Source: Halorubrum salipaludis
GTDB taxonomy: Archaea; Halobacteriota; Halobacteria; Halobacteriales; Haloferacaceae
Length of the DNA stretch: 64,000 nt
Direction: 5' to 3'
Assembly: GCF_002286985.1 (NCBI RefSeq)
Contig: NZ_NSKC01000003.1
Location: 434,001 to 498,000 of the forward strand
In this document: in pieces, positions 16,793 to 26,075 of the stretch
How positions within the stretch are numbered: position 1 is the stretch's first letter
How the letters are laid out: each line of letters begins with the position of its first letter
Translations under genes and position numbers: made by a program
The notes under the pieces: model-generated
Told to the model about the DNA's origin: nothing
Database searches by the model: none
What the model saw: the letters and a program-made list of their open reading frames with translations, nothing else

Positions 16793-17464
16793 TCACTCGC
16801 CCTTATACAGCCGCGCGGCGGTCCGCTCGGGGAGCCCGGCGTCGGCGACCGCCTCGCTCACGCGGTCCACGTCGTACGCGACGCGCCGCAGGTCGACCGC
16901 GCCGCGCTGCGTGTCGAGCACGGCGTACCCCGCGTCCGGGTCGCCGTCGCGCGGCTGGCCGACGCTCCCCGGATTGACCACGACCCCGCCCGCGACCGAC
17001 CGCTTTCCCTGCACGTGGGTGTGTCCGAGCACGATCCCGTCGTGCTCGCCCATGTGGCGGTCCAGGTTCGGGAACTCCTCCGGGTAGACGTAGGCGTCCT
17101 CGCGCTCGGCCGCGGGGTGCGAGTGGACGAGGAGGTACCGGTCGCCCGCGAACGTCTCGGCGCGCGGGAGGCCGTCGAGCCACGCGCGCTGGTCGTCCGA
17201 GAGCGACGCCTTCGCGTGTTCGAGGCCCGCCTCCGCCATGCGGTTGGCCCGGTAGCGCTCGGGCGTTCCGACGGTGCGGTCGTGGTTCCCCCGGACCGTC
17301 TTCGCGGCGACCTCGCGTACGCGCTCCACGCACTCGGCCGGCCACGGGTTGTACCCGATCACGTCGCCGGCGCAGACGATCCGGTCGACCGCGGGCATGT
17401 CGTCGAGGACGGCCTCGAGCGCGGGCAGGTTCGCGTGGACGTCCGAGATGAGCCCCACTTTCAT
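16793..17464 (-). CDS. Metallophosphoesterase (calcineurin-like, YfcE/MJ0936 type)
   Basis: 223 residues with all metal motifs of the calcineurin superfamily: D-x-H in LISDVHANL, GD in CAGDVIGYNP, GNHD in VRGNHDRTV, and two histidine blocks, LLVHSHP and LGHTHVQG. Length and motif spacing match bacterial and archaeal phosphodiesterases such as YfcE/MJ0936. The natural substrate is unknown. Upstream lies the non-coding repeat element at 17556-17966. Confidence 0.9.
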   Translation of the reverse strand: MKVGLISDVHANLPALEAVLDDMPAVDRIVCAGDVIGYNPWPAECVERVREVAAKTVRGNHDRTVGTPERYRANRMAEAGLEHAKASLSDDQRAWLDGLPRAETFAGDRYLLVHSHPAAEREDAYVYPEEFPNLDRHMGEHDGIVLGHTHVQGKRSVAGGVVVNPGSVGQPRDGDPDAGYAVLDTQRGAVDLRRVAYDVDRVSEAVADAGLPERTAARLYKGE

Positions 17465-17555
17465 CGAGTCGTGGTTCGGCGTCGACGCCCGAATAGGTTC
17501 TCCCCGTACGCGGTATTGGAGGCAGTCGATCGCTTGGAGGCGGCTGCCGGCGATC

Positions 17556-17966
17556 CGACGGTGAACGCCTCAAAAACTCCGGCCGCTCGACAGCACGTGA
17601 TTGACCTCTCCGCGGTGAAGACTTCCAAAGCCCCAGCCGCTCGCTCATAAATGGTTGCTGTCGGATCGACGGTGAACACCGCCAAAGCCCCAGCCGCGGG
17701 GCGGGCGCACGCTCGCTGCGCGCTTTGGTCGCTCGCTGCGCGCTTTGGTCGCTCGCGTTGCTCGCTCCCTGCAGTGCTTGCGTCGCCTGCGCCCGCCCCG
17801 CGGCTGCCCCTTTGAGTCCACCCGACCGCACAGCAACCGCACCTCACGCCTCCCCAGCCTCGTCAGTCGTCGTCGCTTCGCTCCGACGACTGACTCCCTC
17901 GCGCGTGCTCCTCGGCCGCGAGGCGGCCTCGGAGGCACGCGCCGACAGCAGTTTGCTTATAATGAG
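17556..17966 (-). ncRNA. Dispersed structured element, copy B (core plus three tails)
   Basis: Read on the reverse strand. A TATA-like ATTATAAGC (17954-17962) comes first, and the P1 hairpin (17901-17942) is next. The P2 hairpin (17862-17894) has an 11-bp stem and 11-nt loop. A conserved 55-nt block (17807-17861) leads to a perfect 19-bp P3 stem (17691-17709 with 17788-17806) enclosing 78 nt. Three tail units GCTGGGGCTTTGG...TCACCG follow, with a 53-57-nt period. It matches copy A at 45662-46111 block by block, but its stem sequences differ with pairing kept. Reading frames across it are repetitive and unlike proteins. Transcription is inferred, not shown. Confidence 0.6.
17711..17750 (+). 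repeat. 20-bp tandem duplication in the P3 loop of copy B
   Basis: CGCTCGCTGCGCGCTTTGGT is present twice in tandem. This accounts for nearly all of the 22-nt length difference between the P3 loops of copies A (56 nt) and B (78 nt). Confidence 0.85.
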
Positions 17967-17983
17967 TCCACGACGCCCGCTCT

Positions 17984-18649
17984 TCACTCCACCTTCGTCG
18001 ACACCGCGATCCCGGAACCGACCGGGAGGATCGCGGTCTCGACGGCGTCGTCGGAGCGCACCGTCCCGACGTACTCGCCGATGCCGCGCGTCTCGCCGTC
18101 GACCTCGGGGTCCGGCAGCGGCGCGCCGTCCTCGAAGTGCGCGACGAGGTCGCCGAAGTCGATCGGCCCGCGGGTGATGTTGTCGGCGACGATCACGCCG
18201 CCCGTTCGGACCTTCGGGAGGACGGTGCGGTACGCCTCGGCGTACCGGCCCTTCTGGTGGTCGATGAGGACGACATCGAAGGGACCGTCGTAGCGCTCGA
18301 CCGTCTCCATCGCGTCGCCGACCTCGAAGGTGACGCTGTCGGCGTACCCGCCGTCGGCGGCGAACCGGACGCCGCGCTCGGCCTCATCCTCGTCGAACTC
18401 GGTGCAGATCACGGCGTCGGCGCCGCCCCGGAGGAACCACGTCGCGGAGTAGCCGAAGCCGGAGCCGAACTCGAAGACGCGATCGGCGTCGGTCAGGCGG
18501 GCGAGCAGCCGGAGGACCGCGCCCGCCTCCGGGCCGATGATGGGGAACCCCCAGTCGTCCGCGAGGGCGGCCATCTCCGCCTGCGTCGCGGTGTGCTCGG
18601 GCGCCGTCGCGGCCAGGAAGCGCTCGGTGGCGTCGGGGAGGACGTCCAT
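17984..18649 (-). CDS. O-methyltransferase (class I SAM, COMT-like)
   Basis: 221 residues from ATG 18649. Motif I is [15 protein letters not shown], the acidic ribose-binding residue is in [12 protein letters not shown], and the metal-binding aspartates of the catechol O-methyltransferase group are in [10 protein letters not shown] and [10 protein letters not shown]. The acceptor is unknown. The gene end is close to the structured element at 17556-17966, whose TATA-like end abuts it. Confidence 0.87.
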   Translation of the reverse strand: MDVLPDATERFLAATAPEHTATQAEMAALADDWGFPIIGPEAGAVLRLLARLTDADRVFEFGSGFGYSATWFLRGGADAVICTEFDEDEAERGVRFAADGGYADSVTFEVGDAMETVERYDGPFDVVLIDHQKGRYAEAYRTVLPKVRTGGVIVADNITRGPIDFGDLVAHFEDGAPLPDPEVDGETRGIGEYVGTVRSDDAVETAILPVGSGIAVSTKVE

Positions 18650-18742
18650 GGTCCGCGTTCGACCGGACGGCACTTGAAACCGCCCGTCGGCGGGAGGTCG
18701 GCGGTTCGCGGTGCCGGTTCGGACCCACGCCCCCGAAAAGTG

Positions 18743-18750
18743 TTAAGTCG
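18743..18750 (+). promoter_or_regulatory. TATA-like box of the mutase gene
   Basis: GTGTTAAGTCG ends about 23 nt before ATG 18773, at leaderless-promoter distance. Confidence 0.5.
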
Positions 18751-18772
18751 CGCTCGCGAGACCCGTTTACCA

Positions 18773-20449
18773 ATGTACGATCCTGAGGAACTGGACGCGA
18801 TCCGCGACGCCAAGGAGTCGTGGGAGGAGGGGACCTACGGCGAGACGGTCGACCGGTTCGGGGAGCGCACGGAGTCGTTCACCACGGACACGGGCGGGCA
18901 GGAGGTCGACCCGCTGTACACGCCCGCCGACGTGGCCGACCACGACTACCGCGAGGACGCCGGCTTCCCGGGCGAGGAGCCGTACACCCGCGGCGTCTAC
19001 TCCACGATGCACCGCGGGCGGCTGTGGACGATGCGCCAGTACGCGGGGATGGGGACCGCGAGGGAGACCAACGAGCGCTTCAACTACCTCATCGATCAGG
19101 GCTCCTCCGGGCTCTCGATGGCGTTCGACCTCCCGACCCAGATGGGGTACGACTCCGACGCCGCGATGGCCGAGGGCGAGGTGGGACGGTCGGGCGTCGC
19201 CATCGACACCTTGGACGACTTCGAGACCGTCTTCGACGGGATCCCCCTCGACGAGGTGTCCACGTCGATGACGATCAACGCCCCCGCCGGCGTCCTCCTC
19301 GCGATGTACGTCGCGATGGGGGACAAACAGGGCGTCCCGCGCGAACAGCTCCGGGGGACGATCCAGAACGACATCATGAAGGAGTACGTCGCGCGGAACC
19401 TCTACATCTACCCGCCCGAGCCCTCGATGCGGCTCATCACGGACATCTTCGAGTTCTGCGCCGCCGAGACGCCGAACTTCAACACCATCTCCATCTCGGG
19501 GTACCACATCCGCGAGGCGGGCTCGACCGCCGCACAAGAGGTCGCGTTCACGCTCGGCAACGGGATCGAGTACGTCGAGGCCGCGATCGACGCCGGGCTC
19601 GACGTCGACGAGTTCGCCCCCCAGCTCTCCTTCTTCTTCAACGCCCACAACAACATCTTCGAGGAGGCCGCGAAGTTCCGCGCCGCCCGCCGGATGTGGG
19701 CGCAGATCATGGACGAGCGCTTCGACGCGCAGAACCCGAAGTCGAAGCAGCTCAAGTTCCACACCCAGACCGGCGGCTCCACCCTCACCGCCCAGCAGAT
19801 CGAGAACAACGTCGTCCGGGTCGCCTATCAGGCGCTCGCGGCGGTGCTCGGCGGCACCCAGAGCCTCCACACGAACGGGAAAGACGAGGCGCTCGCGCTC
19901 CCGACCGAGCAGTCGGTCCGCACCGCGCTCCGCACCCAGCAGATACTCGCGCACGAGTCGGGCGCGGCCGACACGATCGACCCGCTCGCGGGGTCGTACT
20001 ACGTCGAGAGCCTCACCGACGGGATCGAGGAGGACGCCTTCGAGATACTGGAGGAGGTCGACCGCCGCGGCGGCATGCTGGAGGCGGTCAAGAGCCAGTG
20101 GGTCCAGCGACAGATCCAAGACGTGGCCTTCGAGCGCCAGCGCGAGATCGAGGACGGCGAGCGCGTCATCGTCGGCGTCAACGAGTACGCGGTAGACGAG
20201 GAGCCGGAGATGGACTTAGAGGAGGTCGACCCCGAACAGGAGCGGAACCAGCGCGAACGCCTCCAGGAAGTGAAGGCCGACCGCGACGACGACGCCGTCG
20301 ACGACGCGCTTGCGTCGCTGCGCGAGGCCGCGCGGGGCTCCGAGAACGTGATGCCCCACGTCGTCGACGCCGTGAAGGCGTACGCGACGGTCCAGGAGGT
20401 CTCGGACGTACTCCGCGACGAGTTCGGCGAGTACAAGCCGGGGCGCTGA
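18773..20449 (+). CDS. mcmA1: Methylmalonyl-CoA mutase, large (substrate-binding) subunit
   Basis: Carries the catalytic TIM barrel that interconverts succinyl-CoA and methylmalonyl-CoA with adenosylcobalamin. 558 residues. Family motifs include [28 protein letters not shown]-type text near residue 75, [40 protein letters not shown] with the catalytic His, and [15 protein letters not shown]. The C-terminal B12-binding domain is absent, as usual in archaea, where a separate small subunit supplies it. That gene is not in this window. The epimerase acting on the product is 2.3 kb downstream at 22773-23159. Confidence 0.95.
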   Translation: MYDPEELDAIRDAKESWEEGTYGETVDRFGERTESFTTDTGGQEVDPLYTPADVADHDYREDAGFPGEEPYTRGVYSTMHRGRLWTMRQYAGMGTARETNERFNYLIDQGSSGLSMAFDLPTQMGYDSDAAMAEGEVGRSGVAIDTLDDFETVFDGIPLDEVSTSMTINAPAGVLLAMYVAMGDKQGVPREQLRGTIQNDIMKEYVARNLYIYPPEPSMRLITDIFEFCAAETPNFNTISISGYHIREAGSTAAQEVAFTLGNGIEYVEAAIDAGLDVDEFAPQLSFFFNAHNNIFEEAAKFRAARRMWAQIMDERFDAQNPKSKQLKFHTQTGGSTLTAQQIENNVVRVAYQALAAVLGGTQSLHTNGKDEALALPTEQSVRTALRTQQILAHESGAADTIDPLAGSYYVESLTDGIEEDAFEILEEVDRRGGMLEAVKSQWVQRQIQDVAFERQREIEDGERVIVGVNEYAVDEEPEMDLEEVDPEQERNQRERLQEVKADRDDDAVDDALASLREAARGSENVMPHVVDAVKAYATVQEVSDVLRDEFGEYKPGR

Positions 20450-20470
20450 CCCGGAGACGGCGAAGCGCCG

Positions 20471-21673
20471 TCACACGACCGCGAGCGCTCGGAACGTCGC
20501 GTACGACCCGACCGTCGCCAGCGCGGGGACGAGGTGCTGCATGGCGACGACCCGAACGGTGGTCGCCGGATCGAACAGCGAGTCGTCGGTCGGCGCGTCC
20601 GCGTCGCCGACGGGGGACGGCTCTGCGCTCGGCGTCTCGCGGTCGGGCTCGGTGACCGTCGGTCCCCCGGCCTCCGCGGCGAGAGTGTCGACGCTCACGC
20701 CCTCGACGATGTCGCCGCGGACCGCCTCCTCGACGGTGAACGTGCGCGACGCCCGCCCCCATCCGAGCCCGGCGATGCTCAGGGTCGCGATGATGACGAA
20801 CGAGGCCGGGATCCCGAGGGCCGAGAGGAGCACGACGAGCCCGGAGCTGACGACGGCGACGACGATCGCGGCGGTCAGCGGGAGGTCGGCGATGTCGTTT
20901 CCCAGCGTCTCCATCGTCCGGCGAGCGATGGTGAAGGCGCCGACCGCGACGGCCGCCGAGCCGATCAGGATGCCGGCGTTCATCCCCAGCCGACCGCTCC
21001 CGACCAGCGGTGCGATCGCGTTCGCGATGTTGCTCGCGCCCGAACTGAACGCCATCAGGCAGCCGATGCCGATGACCGAAAGGGTTCCGACGAGCTCCCG
21101 TCGGGTCGTTTCTGGAGCGGGGGCCGGAAGCGGGATCGGACCAGAGGCGTCGACGACTAACAGCGGTCCCTCGGACCGGTCGATCGAGACAATCCGCACG
21201 ACGTACGGGTAGAGGTACCGGCCGACCACGAGCGAGATCCAGAAGCCGGCGACCGGGGAGACGATCCACCACACCGCGATTTCGCCCACCACGGCCGCGT
21301 TCAGCTCGCCGGATGCCAGCCCGAGCCCGGCGATGGCGCCCACGGCGGTCATCGATGTCGACGCCGGAGCCCCCGAGAGGTTCCCGATCAGGAGCGCCCC
21401 GCCGATGAAGAAGAGCACGCCGATGCTCGTGGTCAGCGTGAACACGCTCGGGTCACGGACCAACCCCTCACCGAGGGTCGTCACCACGCGGCGGCCGAGC
21501 GTCCACGCGCCGAGGAAGAAACAGACCGACATCAGGATCGCCGCCCCGCGCTTCGAAACGACATCCGCGCCAACCGCCGGGCCGAACGCCGGACCGGTCG
21601 TCGCCCCGCCCACGTTGTACGCGACGAAGCAGGCGATACCGACACCGACGACGAACGCCGTACCGACAGCCAT
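20471..21673 (-). CDS. Inorganic phosphate transporter, PiT family
   Basis: 400 residues with about ten membrane helices. The two inverted PiT halves each carry the family motif: VAYNVGGATTGPAFGPAVGA near the N-terminus and FSSGASNIANAIAPLVGS in the middle. PiT proteins carry metal-phosphate or phosphate with H+ or Na+. A cytoplasmic acidic loop of about 60 residues (around 310-370) separates the last helices. Expression may respond to phosphate, but no motif shows it. The stop is 22 nt from the convergent mutase stop. Confidence 0.88.
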   Translation of the reverse strand: MAVGTAFVVGVGIACFVAYNVGGATTGPAFGPAVGADVVSKRGAAILMSVCFFLGAWTLGRRVVTTLGEGLVRDPSVFTLTTSIGVLFFIGGALLIGNLSGAPASTSMTAVGAIAGLGLASGELNAAVVGEIAVWWIVSPVAGFWISLVVGRYLYPYVVRIVSIDRSEGPLLVVDASGPIPLPAPAPETTRRELVGTLSVIGIGCLMAFSSGASNIANAIAPLVGSGRLGMNAGILIGSAAVAVGAFTIARRTMETLGNDIADLPLTAAIVVAVVSSGLVVLLSALGIPASFVIIATLSIAGLGWGRASRTFTVEEAVRGDIVEGVSVDTLAAEAGGPTVTEPDRETPSAEPSPVGDADAPTDDSLFDPATTVRVVAMQHLVPALATVGSYATFRALAVV

Positions 21674-21797
21674 CGGTACCGCGTAGAGGAGCCGAACGCA
21701 AGTGCATTCTGCATCGCCCCGGCCCGTCGGAGCGCCCCACCGACGGAACGCCCTCCCGGCGGAGTAGTAAAGTGGTTCAGTCGCCGAACGTACACGT

Positions 21798-22379
21798 ATG
21801 GATCTGTCCGGACGACAGACGCAGTTCTACATCGACGTCGTCTACGGGATCGGTTTCAGTCTCGGCTTCGGCTACCTCCTCTTCGTCGGACCCGATCCGC
21901 GCGTCGCGGCGTTTCAGGGTGGTCTCGTCTTCGGCTACTTCCTCCGCGTGTGGGAGAACATGACGATCTACGAGCGCGTTCTGGAGGAGGAGGTCGCGGC
22001 GGAGGCCGCCGAGGCGGTCGCCGAGCGGGTTCCCGACGAGGCGGAAACGCAGGTCGAACGGCAGGTCGAAGAGCAGGTCCCTTCGGAGGTCGAGGCGACC
22101 GTTTCGGACCGGGTCGCCGACGAGGTGGACGAGCAAGTGGAGGAGCGTGTCGACGAGCAAGTGGAGGAGCGTGTCGACGAGCAAGTGGAGGAGCGTGTCG
22201 ACGAGCAAGTGGAGGAGCGTGTCGACGAGCAAGTGGAGGAGCGCGTCGACGAGCAAGTGGAGGAGCGCGTCGACGAGCAGGTCACAGACGAGCTCGTGGC
22301 CCGGTTGCGCGAGATAGACGAAGAGCTAGCCCAAGAGCTCCAGGACCGCCTCACGGCGACGGGCTCCGACTCAGCGTAG
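21798..22379 (+). CDS. Membrane-anchored protein with an eight-residue repeat helix
   Basis: 193 residues. Two hydrophobic segments (about 10-30 and 36-52) anchor the N-terminus. From about residue 55 onward the chain is highly charged and helical. Residues 111-158 consist of six exact copies of the octapeptide DEQVEERV, followed by related DEQVTDELVARL text. An eight-residue period differs from the heptad of ordinary coiled coils. The gene overlaps the convergent YbjQ-like gene by 9 nt. No function is known; a membrane-tethered spacer or scaffold is one reading. Confidence 0.75.
   Translation: MDLSGRQTQFYIDVVYGIGFSLGFGYLLFVGPDPRVAAFQGGLVFGYFLRVWENMTIYERVLEEEVAAEAAEAVAERVPDEAETQVERQVEEQVPSEVEATVSDRVADEVDEQVEERVDEQVEERVDEQVEERVDEQVEERVDEQVEERVDEQVEERVDEQVTDELVARLREIDEELAQELQDRLTATGSDSA
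22128..22271 (+). repeat. Six tandem 24-bp coding repeats
   Basis: GACGAGCAAGTGGAGGAGCG plus TGTC or CGTC is repeated at 22128, 22152, 22176, 22200, 22224 and 22248. Units 1-4 end CGTGTC and units 5-6 end CGCGTC, so the array has grown by copying whole units. It is in frame within the gene at 21798-22379. Confidence 0.95.
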
Positions 22380-22685
22380 CCGCACCGCGGTCCCGTACGC
22401 GAGGATCTCCGCGCCGCTGTCGGCGATCGAGGAGGTGGTGAACCGGACGTTGATCACGCCGTCGGCGCCCAGCGCCTCGGCCTCCTCGACCATCCGGTCT
22501 TGCGCCTGGTTGCGGGCGTCGGTCATCAGCTCGGTGTACCCCTTCAGCTCGCCGCCCGCGAGGTTGCGGAGACCCTGTGTGATGTCGCGGCCGACGTTGC
22601 GGGCGCGGACGGTGTTCCCGCGGACGACGCCGAGCGTCTCGACCACTTCCTTGCCGGCGATCGAATCCGTGTTGGAGAGCTCCAT
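22371..22685 (-). CDS. YbjQ/UPF0145-family protein
   Basis: 104 residues with the family layout: VVETLGVVRGNTVRARNVGRDI near the start, then AQDRMVEEAEALGADGVINVRF and a C-terminal EILAYGTAVRL strand. YbjQ proteins form pentameric rings and are often labelled heavy-metal-binding, but the biochemical role is open. The start at 22685 lies about 26 nt from an ATATTTAA box, part of a divergent promoter pair with the epimerase gene. Confidence 0.9.
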   Translation of the reverse strand: MELSNTDSIAGKEVVETLGVVRGNTVRARNVGRDITQGLRNLAGGELKGYTELMTDARNQAQDRMVEEAEALGADGVINVRFTTSSIADSGAEILAYGTAVRLR

Positions 22686-22710
22686 GCCGCGCGGTTCGAC
22701 GGGATTCGAC

Positions 22711-22748
22711 TTAAATATCGACGCCGGCTTCCGCTCGGTCCTTATAAG
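22711..22748. promoter_or_regulatory. Divergent promoter pair for the YbjQ-like gene and the epimerase
   Basis: Reverse-strand ATATTTAA (22711-22718) is 26-33 nt before the start at 22685. Forward-strand TTATAAG (22742-22748) is 25-31 nt before ATG 22773. Both are at leaderless spacing. Confidence 0.65.
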
Positions 22749-22772
22749 TCGGCGGCGCTCGATCCGGGAGCC

Positions 22773-23159
22773 ATGCGCTTCGACCACGTCGGCGTCGCCA
22801 CGCGCGACGCCGCCGACCTCGCCGACCTGTTCGACGGCCTGCTCGACGCGCCGGTCGCTCACGAGGAGACGTTCGACGGGATGGCGGTCGTCTTCCTCGA
22901 ACTCGACGGCGGCGGCTACTTCGAGCTGCTCGAACCGACCGCCGGCGGCGCGATCGCCGACTACCTCGACCGCGAGGGGCCGGGGATCCACCACGTCGCG
23001 CTCGCGACCGACGACGTCTCGGGAGCGCTTGACCGCGCCCGCGACCTCGGGATCGACCTCGTCGACGAGGAGCCGCGTCCGGGGGCGTGGGGGCACGAGG
23101 TCGCCTTCCTCCATCCCCGGTCGACGGGCGGGGTGCTCGTGGAGTTCGTCGAGCACTGA
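22773..23159 (+). CDS. mce: Methylmalonyl-CoA epimerase (VOC family)
   Basis: 128 residues, a two-module VOC protein beginning MRFDHVGVATRDA with the first metal His. It has ELLEPTAGG, GIHHVALATDDV with the second His, and a C-terminal Glu in VLVEFVEH. This is the set of ligands of methylmalonyl-CoA epimerase, which converts (S)- to (R)-methylmalonyl-CoA. The mutase subunit nearby supports the assignment. Another small VOC enzyme is possible but less likely. Confidence 0.85.
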   Translation: MRFDHVGVATRDAADLADLFDGLLDAPVAHEETFDGMAVVFLELDGGGYFELLEPTAGGAIADYLDREGPGIHHVALATDDVSGALDRARDLGIDLVDEEPRPGAWGHEVAFLHPRSTGGVLVEFVEH

Positions 23160-23184
23160 ACGAGGCTCCGGCCGGTGCTCCGAC

Positions 23185-25410
23185 TCAGTCGCCGTCTCCG
23201 TCGTCCTCGACCGCCGGGTCGTGCGTCTCGTACCAGTCGAGGATCTTCTCTAACCGGTGGATCGCGCGGTCGGGGTCGCCGACGTTGTGGTGCTCGTTCG
23301 GATAGACCACCAGTTCGGCGTCGACGCCCTGTTTGCGGGCCGCGACGTACAGCTGCTCCGACTGCGAGGGCGGGCACCGCCAGTCCTCGCCGCCGGCCAT
23401 CACCAGCAGGGGCGTCTCGATGTTCCCGGCGTCGAGCACCGCGGTCGCGGCGTCGTACGCCTCCTGATCCTCCCACGGGAGCCCGAACTCCGTCTCCAGC
23501 CAGGTGTGCGTGTCGTCGGTGCCGAACGCCGACCGCAGGTCGTAGATGCCGTGCTCCGGCGCGGCCGCCGCGAACAGGTCCGGCTCCCGCGTGACCAGGA
23601 ACCCCTGCGCGATCCCGCCGTACGAGAAGCCGTGGCCGAACACGCGGTCCGGGTCGACCCAACCGCGGTCCGCGAGCGACGCGACGCCCGCCGCGATGTC
23701 GTCGACCTCGGCAGTCCCCCACGCCCCGGTCAGTTCCGCGGCGAACTCGCGCCCACGTGAGGTGCCGCCCCGGTAGTTCGGCCGGAGCACGAGGTACCCG
23801 CGGCTGGTCAGCGCGGCGTGCGCGAAGCTGAAGACCGGCTCGTCGTACGACATCGGGCCGCCGTGGATCGCCACCACCAGCGGGTGGTCGCCGTCCTCGG
23901 GCTCCACGTCCGGACCGTGGTAGAGCACCCCGTCGATCGTCCAGCCGTCGGACTCCCACTCGACGCGCCGGGCCGTCGGCATGGCGAACTCGTCGGTGAG
24001 CGACTCGTTGACGCGGGTGAGCCGCCGGAGGGAGTCGGGCTCGGCCGCCGCGTCGTCATTTGCGCGGCGCCCATCGGTCGCCGCGTCGTCACCTGCGCGG
24101 CGCCCATCGCTCGCCGCGTCGAGGTCGTCGACGTCGACCGCGTACAGGTCGCTCCCCGCCTCGGGGTCCGAGAGGACCATCGCCGCCGTCGACCCGCCGG
24201 CCGAGGCGTCGAACCCGGCCATGGCGCGGCCGCGCCCCTGCGCCTCGAAAACGCGCTCGACGGTCGGGTCGGGGCCGGCGGCGCCCCCGTCGTCGCCCGG
24301 ATCGACGCGGGCCAGCCGGGTGCTGCTCTCGTCGGCGATCCGGACGTAGACCGCGCCGTCGACCCACTCGGGCTCGCCGCCGCGCGCGACCGTTCGATCG
24401 AGGTCGGCGGTGAGGGAGGTCGCGCCGTCGTCGCCTGAGTCGTCCGGGGTCAGGTACACCGCCGCCGGGGCGGGCGGGTCGTTCGGATTGCTCGCGACCG
24501 TCGCGATCCCCCCGCCGCCGGGTCGCCACGCCGGCGCCCCGTGGGTGAGGTCGCCGTCCGTGAGTCGCTCGGCGTCGCCGCCGTCGGCCGAGACGACGTA
24601 GAGGTCCCGGACGGTGGTGTCGTCGGGTCGATCGAGTCGGCAGGACGTGAACGCGATCCGGTCGTCCTCGCCCCACGCGGGGTCCATGCCGGCGACGTCC
24701 TGGAACGCGCCGCCGCCGTACGCGTCGTCGAGTCGACGGGGGTCGCCGTCGGGGTCGTCGAGGTCGACGACGAAGAGGTACGTGGTCACGTCGTCGGTCC
24801 ACCCCGCGCCGTTCACCTTGTGCTGGAGCCGGGTCGTCTCGATCGGCCCGCCCTCCTCGCGCACCTGATCGAGGTACTCGGACTCCTCGTCGGTCGGGTC
24901 GCGCGACTCGATCACCAGTCGGTCGCCGTCGGGCGACCAGTCGAAGCCGGCGACGCCCTCGTCGCGGTCCGTTACCTGTCTGGCGTCGCCGCCCAGGGCG
25001 AGGTCGAACAGCCACACCTGCGGCTTCGGCTCCTCGTCGCCGTTTCCGAGGGGCTCGTCGTCGGGGTCGTCCGCATCGTCGGCTTCCTCGCCGTCGTCCG
25101 CGTCCCCCTCTGCGTCCTCGTCGCGGTCCCGCCACCCCACTCGCCGCTCGGTGTCGCGGTCGCGGGCCGCCAGGAACGCGAGGCGGTCGCCGTCGGGCCC
25201 CCAGGCCGGCGCGGAGGCGCCGGACGCGCTCGTCAGGCGATGGGGGTCACGGGAGCCGTCGGTCGGGACGACGAAGAGGGAGGTGACCGCCTCGTCGGCG
25301 GCCTGGTCGTACTCGGTCGCGGTGACGGCGACGCGGTCGCCGGACGGGGAGACGGCGACCTCGCCGATCTGCGTCAGGTCGTAGTAGGCGTCGAGCGGGA
25401 GTTCCGACAT
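23185..25410 (-). CDS. S9-family serine peptidase (acylaminoacyl/dipeptidyl peptidase type)
   Basis: 741 residues. An N-terminal beta-propeller (about 1-480) is built of repeats with WGPDGDRLAF-like strands. A C-terminal alpha/beta-hydrolase domain follows. The catalytic Ser lies in GHGFSYGG, Asp in AGGEDWRCPPSQ and His in NEHHNVGD. Two low-complexity acidic inserts lie in the propeller, and one (about residues 433-455) is coded by a 33-bp duplication. It has no signal peptide, so it is likely a cytoplasmic peptide hydrolase. The ATG at 25410 is chosen because upstream codons are unlike the family. Confidence 0.92.
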   Translation of the reverse strand: MSELPLDAYYDLTQIGEVAVSPSGDRVAVTATEYDQAADEAVTSLFVVPTDGSRDPHRLTSASGASAPAWGPDGDRLAFLAARDRDTERRVGWRDRDEDAEGDADDGEEADDADDPDDEPLGNGDEEPKPQVWLFDLALGGDARQVTDRDEGVAGFDWSPDGDRLVIESRDPTDEESEYLDQVREEGGPIETTRLQHKVNGAGWTDDVTTYLFVVDLDDPDGDPRRLDDAYGGGAFQDVAGMDPAWGEDDRIAFTSCRLDRPDDTTVRDLYVVSADGGDAERLTDGDLTHGAPAWRPGGGGIATVASNPNDPPAPAAVYLTPDDSGDDGATSLTADLDRTVARGGEPEWVDGAVYVRIADESSTRLARVDPGDDGGAAGPDPTVERVFEAQGRGRAMAGFDASAGGSTAAMVLSDPEAGSDLYAVDVDDLDAASDGRRAGDDAATDGRRANDDAAAEPDSLRRLTRVNESLTDEFAMPTARRVEWESDGWTIDGVLYHGPDVEPEDGDHPLVVAIHGGPMSYDEPVFSFAHAALTSRGYLVLRPNYRGGTSRGREFAAELTGAWGTAEVDDIAAGVASLADRGWVDPDRVFGHGFSYGGIAQGFLVTREPDLFAAAAPEHGIYDLRSAFGTDDTHTWLETEFGLPWEDQEAYDAATAVLDAGNIETPLLVMAGGEDWRCPPSQSEQLYVAARKQGVDAELVVYPNEHHNVGDPDRAIHRLEKILDWYETHDPAVEDDGDGD
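24050..24115 (-). repeat. 33-bp tandem duplication in the S9 peptidase gene
   Basis: Units at 24050-24082 and 24083-24115 encode RRA(N/G)DDAATDG-like text in a surface loop of the propeller. The frame is kept. Confidence 0.8.
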
Positions 25411-25468
25411 GCCCCCATCCAGCGGCGGGCGGAGGAAATACGTTCGGGAGGCGGAAGGCCGTCGGGGC

Positions 25469-25990
25469 TCAGCCCTCACTCTCCGCCACGCCTCGGTCCG
25501 CGGCCCGCTCGCGTATCAGCCGGGCGCGCTTCCGAACGCGGGCGACGTAGCGGTCGATCTTCTCGGGCTTCTCGCCGTAGTACGAGGCGACCCAGTTCCG
25601 ACCCGTCTCCGGCTGGGTGAGCAGGTAGCCGACGAGCGTGTCGCGGCCGGCCTGGATGATCGCCGGCGGGACCCCTCGGTCGCCGGTTCCGGCCTCCTGA
25701 AACCCGTTCACGTCGAAGTACACGTCGGCGTACAGCTCCGCGGCCTCGGGGTCGTCGAAGGCGATCCCCTCGTGGTTCGGGGCCTCGAACCGGTAGACCG
25801 GATCGCCGTCTCCGGCGGCCTCCTCGCGTATCCGCACGCCGAAGGCGTAAGACGCGTGTATCGTCCGGTCGCGGTCCTCCGCGGCGTCTGTGGTGTCGGC
25901 GTCTGTAGCGGCGTCGTTCGTAGTGTCGCCGTTCATCGGTGCGTCGCCGTTCGCCGGGTCGTCGGCGGTCGTGTGGTTCGTTCGTGACAT
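25469..25990 (-). CDS. Conserved haloarchaeal protein of unknown function
   Basis: 173 residues. The first 40 are a low-complexity Asp/Thr/Ala/Asn region. The folded part (about 42-170) has YAFGVRIREEA, VYRFEAPNHEGIAF, DVYFDVNGFQEAGTGDRGVPPAI and NWVASYYGEKPEKIDRYV. No motif gives a biochemical role, and no export signal or membrane helix is seen. It may be encoded at a promoter shared with the S9 peptidase, but the genes are separated by 58 nt with no TATA box in between. Confidence 0.6.
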   Translation of the reverse strand: MSRTNHTTADDPANGDAPMNGDTTNDAATDADTTDAAEDRDRTIHASYAFGVRIREEAAGDGDPVYRFEAPNHEGIAFDDPEAAELYADVYFDVNGFQEAGTGDRGVPPAIIQAGRDTLVGYLLTQPETGRNWVASYYGEKPEKIDRYVARVRKRARLIRERAADRGVAESEG

Positions 25991-26075
25991 CGTGGTCTGG
26001 TGGTCGCTTCGCGTCGGGGGAGGGCCGATCGCTGGTGTCCGCGGGACCCGCGGTCGCCGGAGTCCGCGGCGGCGC

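Noticed and set aside
17461-17847. Reverse frame with repeated AAGALAVFTVD-type text
   Set aside because: The repetition follows the tandem tail units of the non-coding element, and the frame includes the P3 stem. It is not like a protein domain, so I treat it as a by-product of the repeat.
22128-22271. Possible CRISPR array
   Set aside because: The 24-bp units are directly adjacent with no spacers and encode in-frame protein repeats; no cas gene is near.
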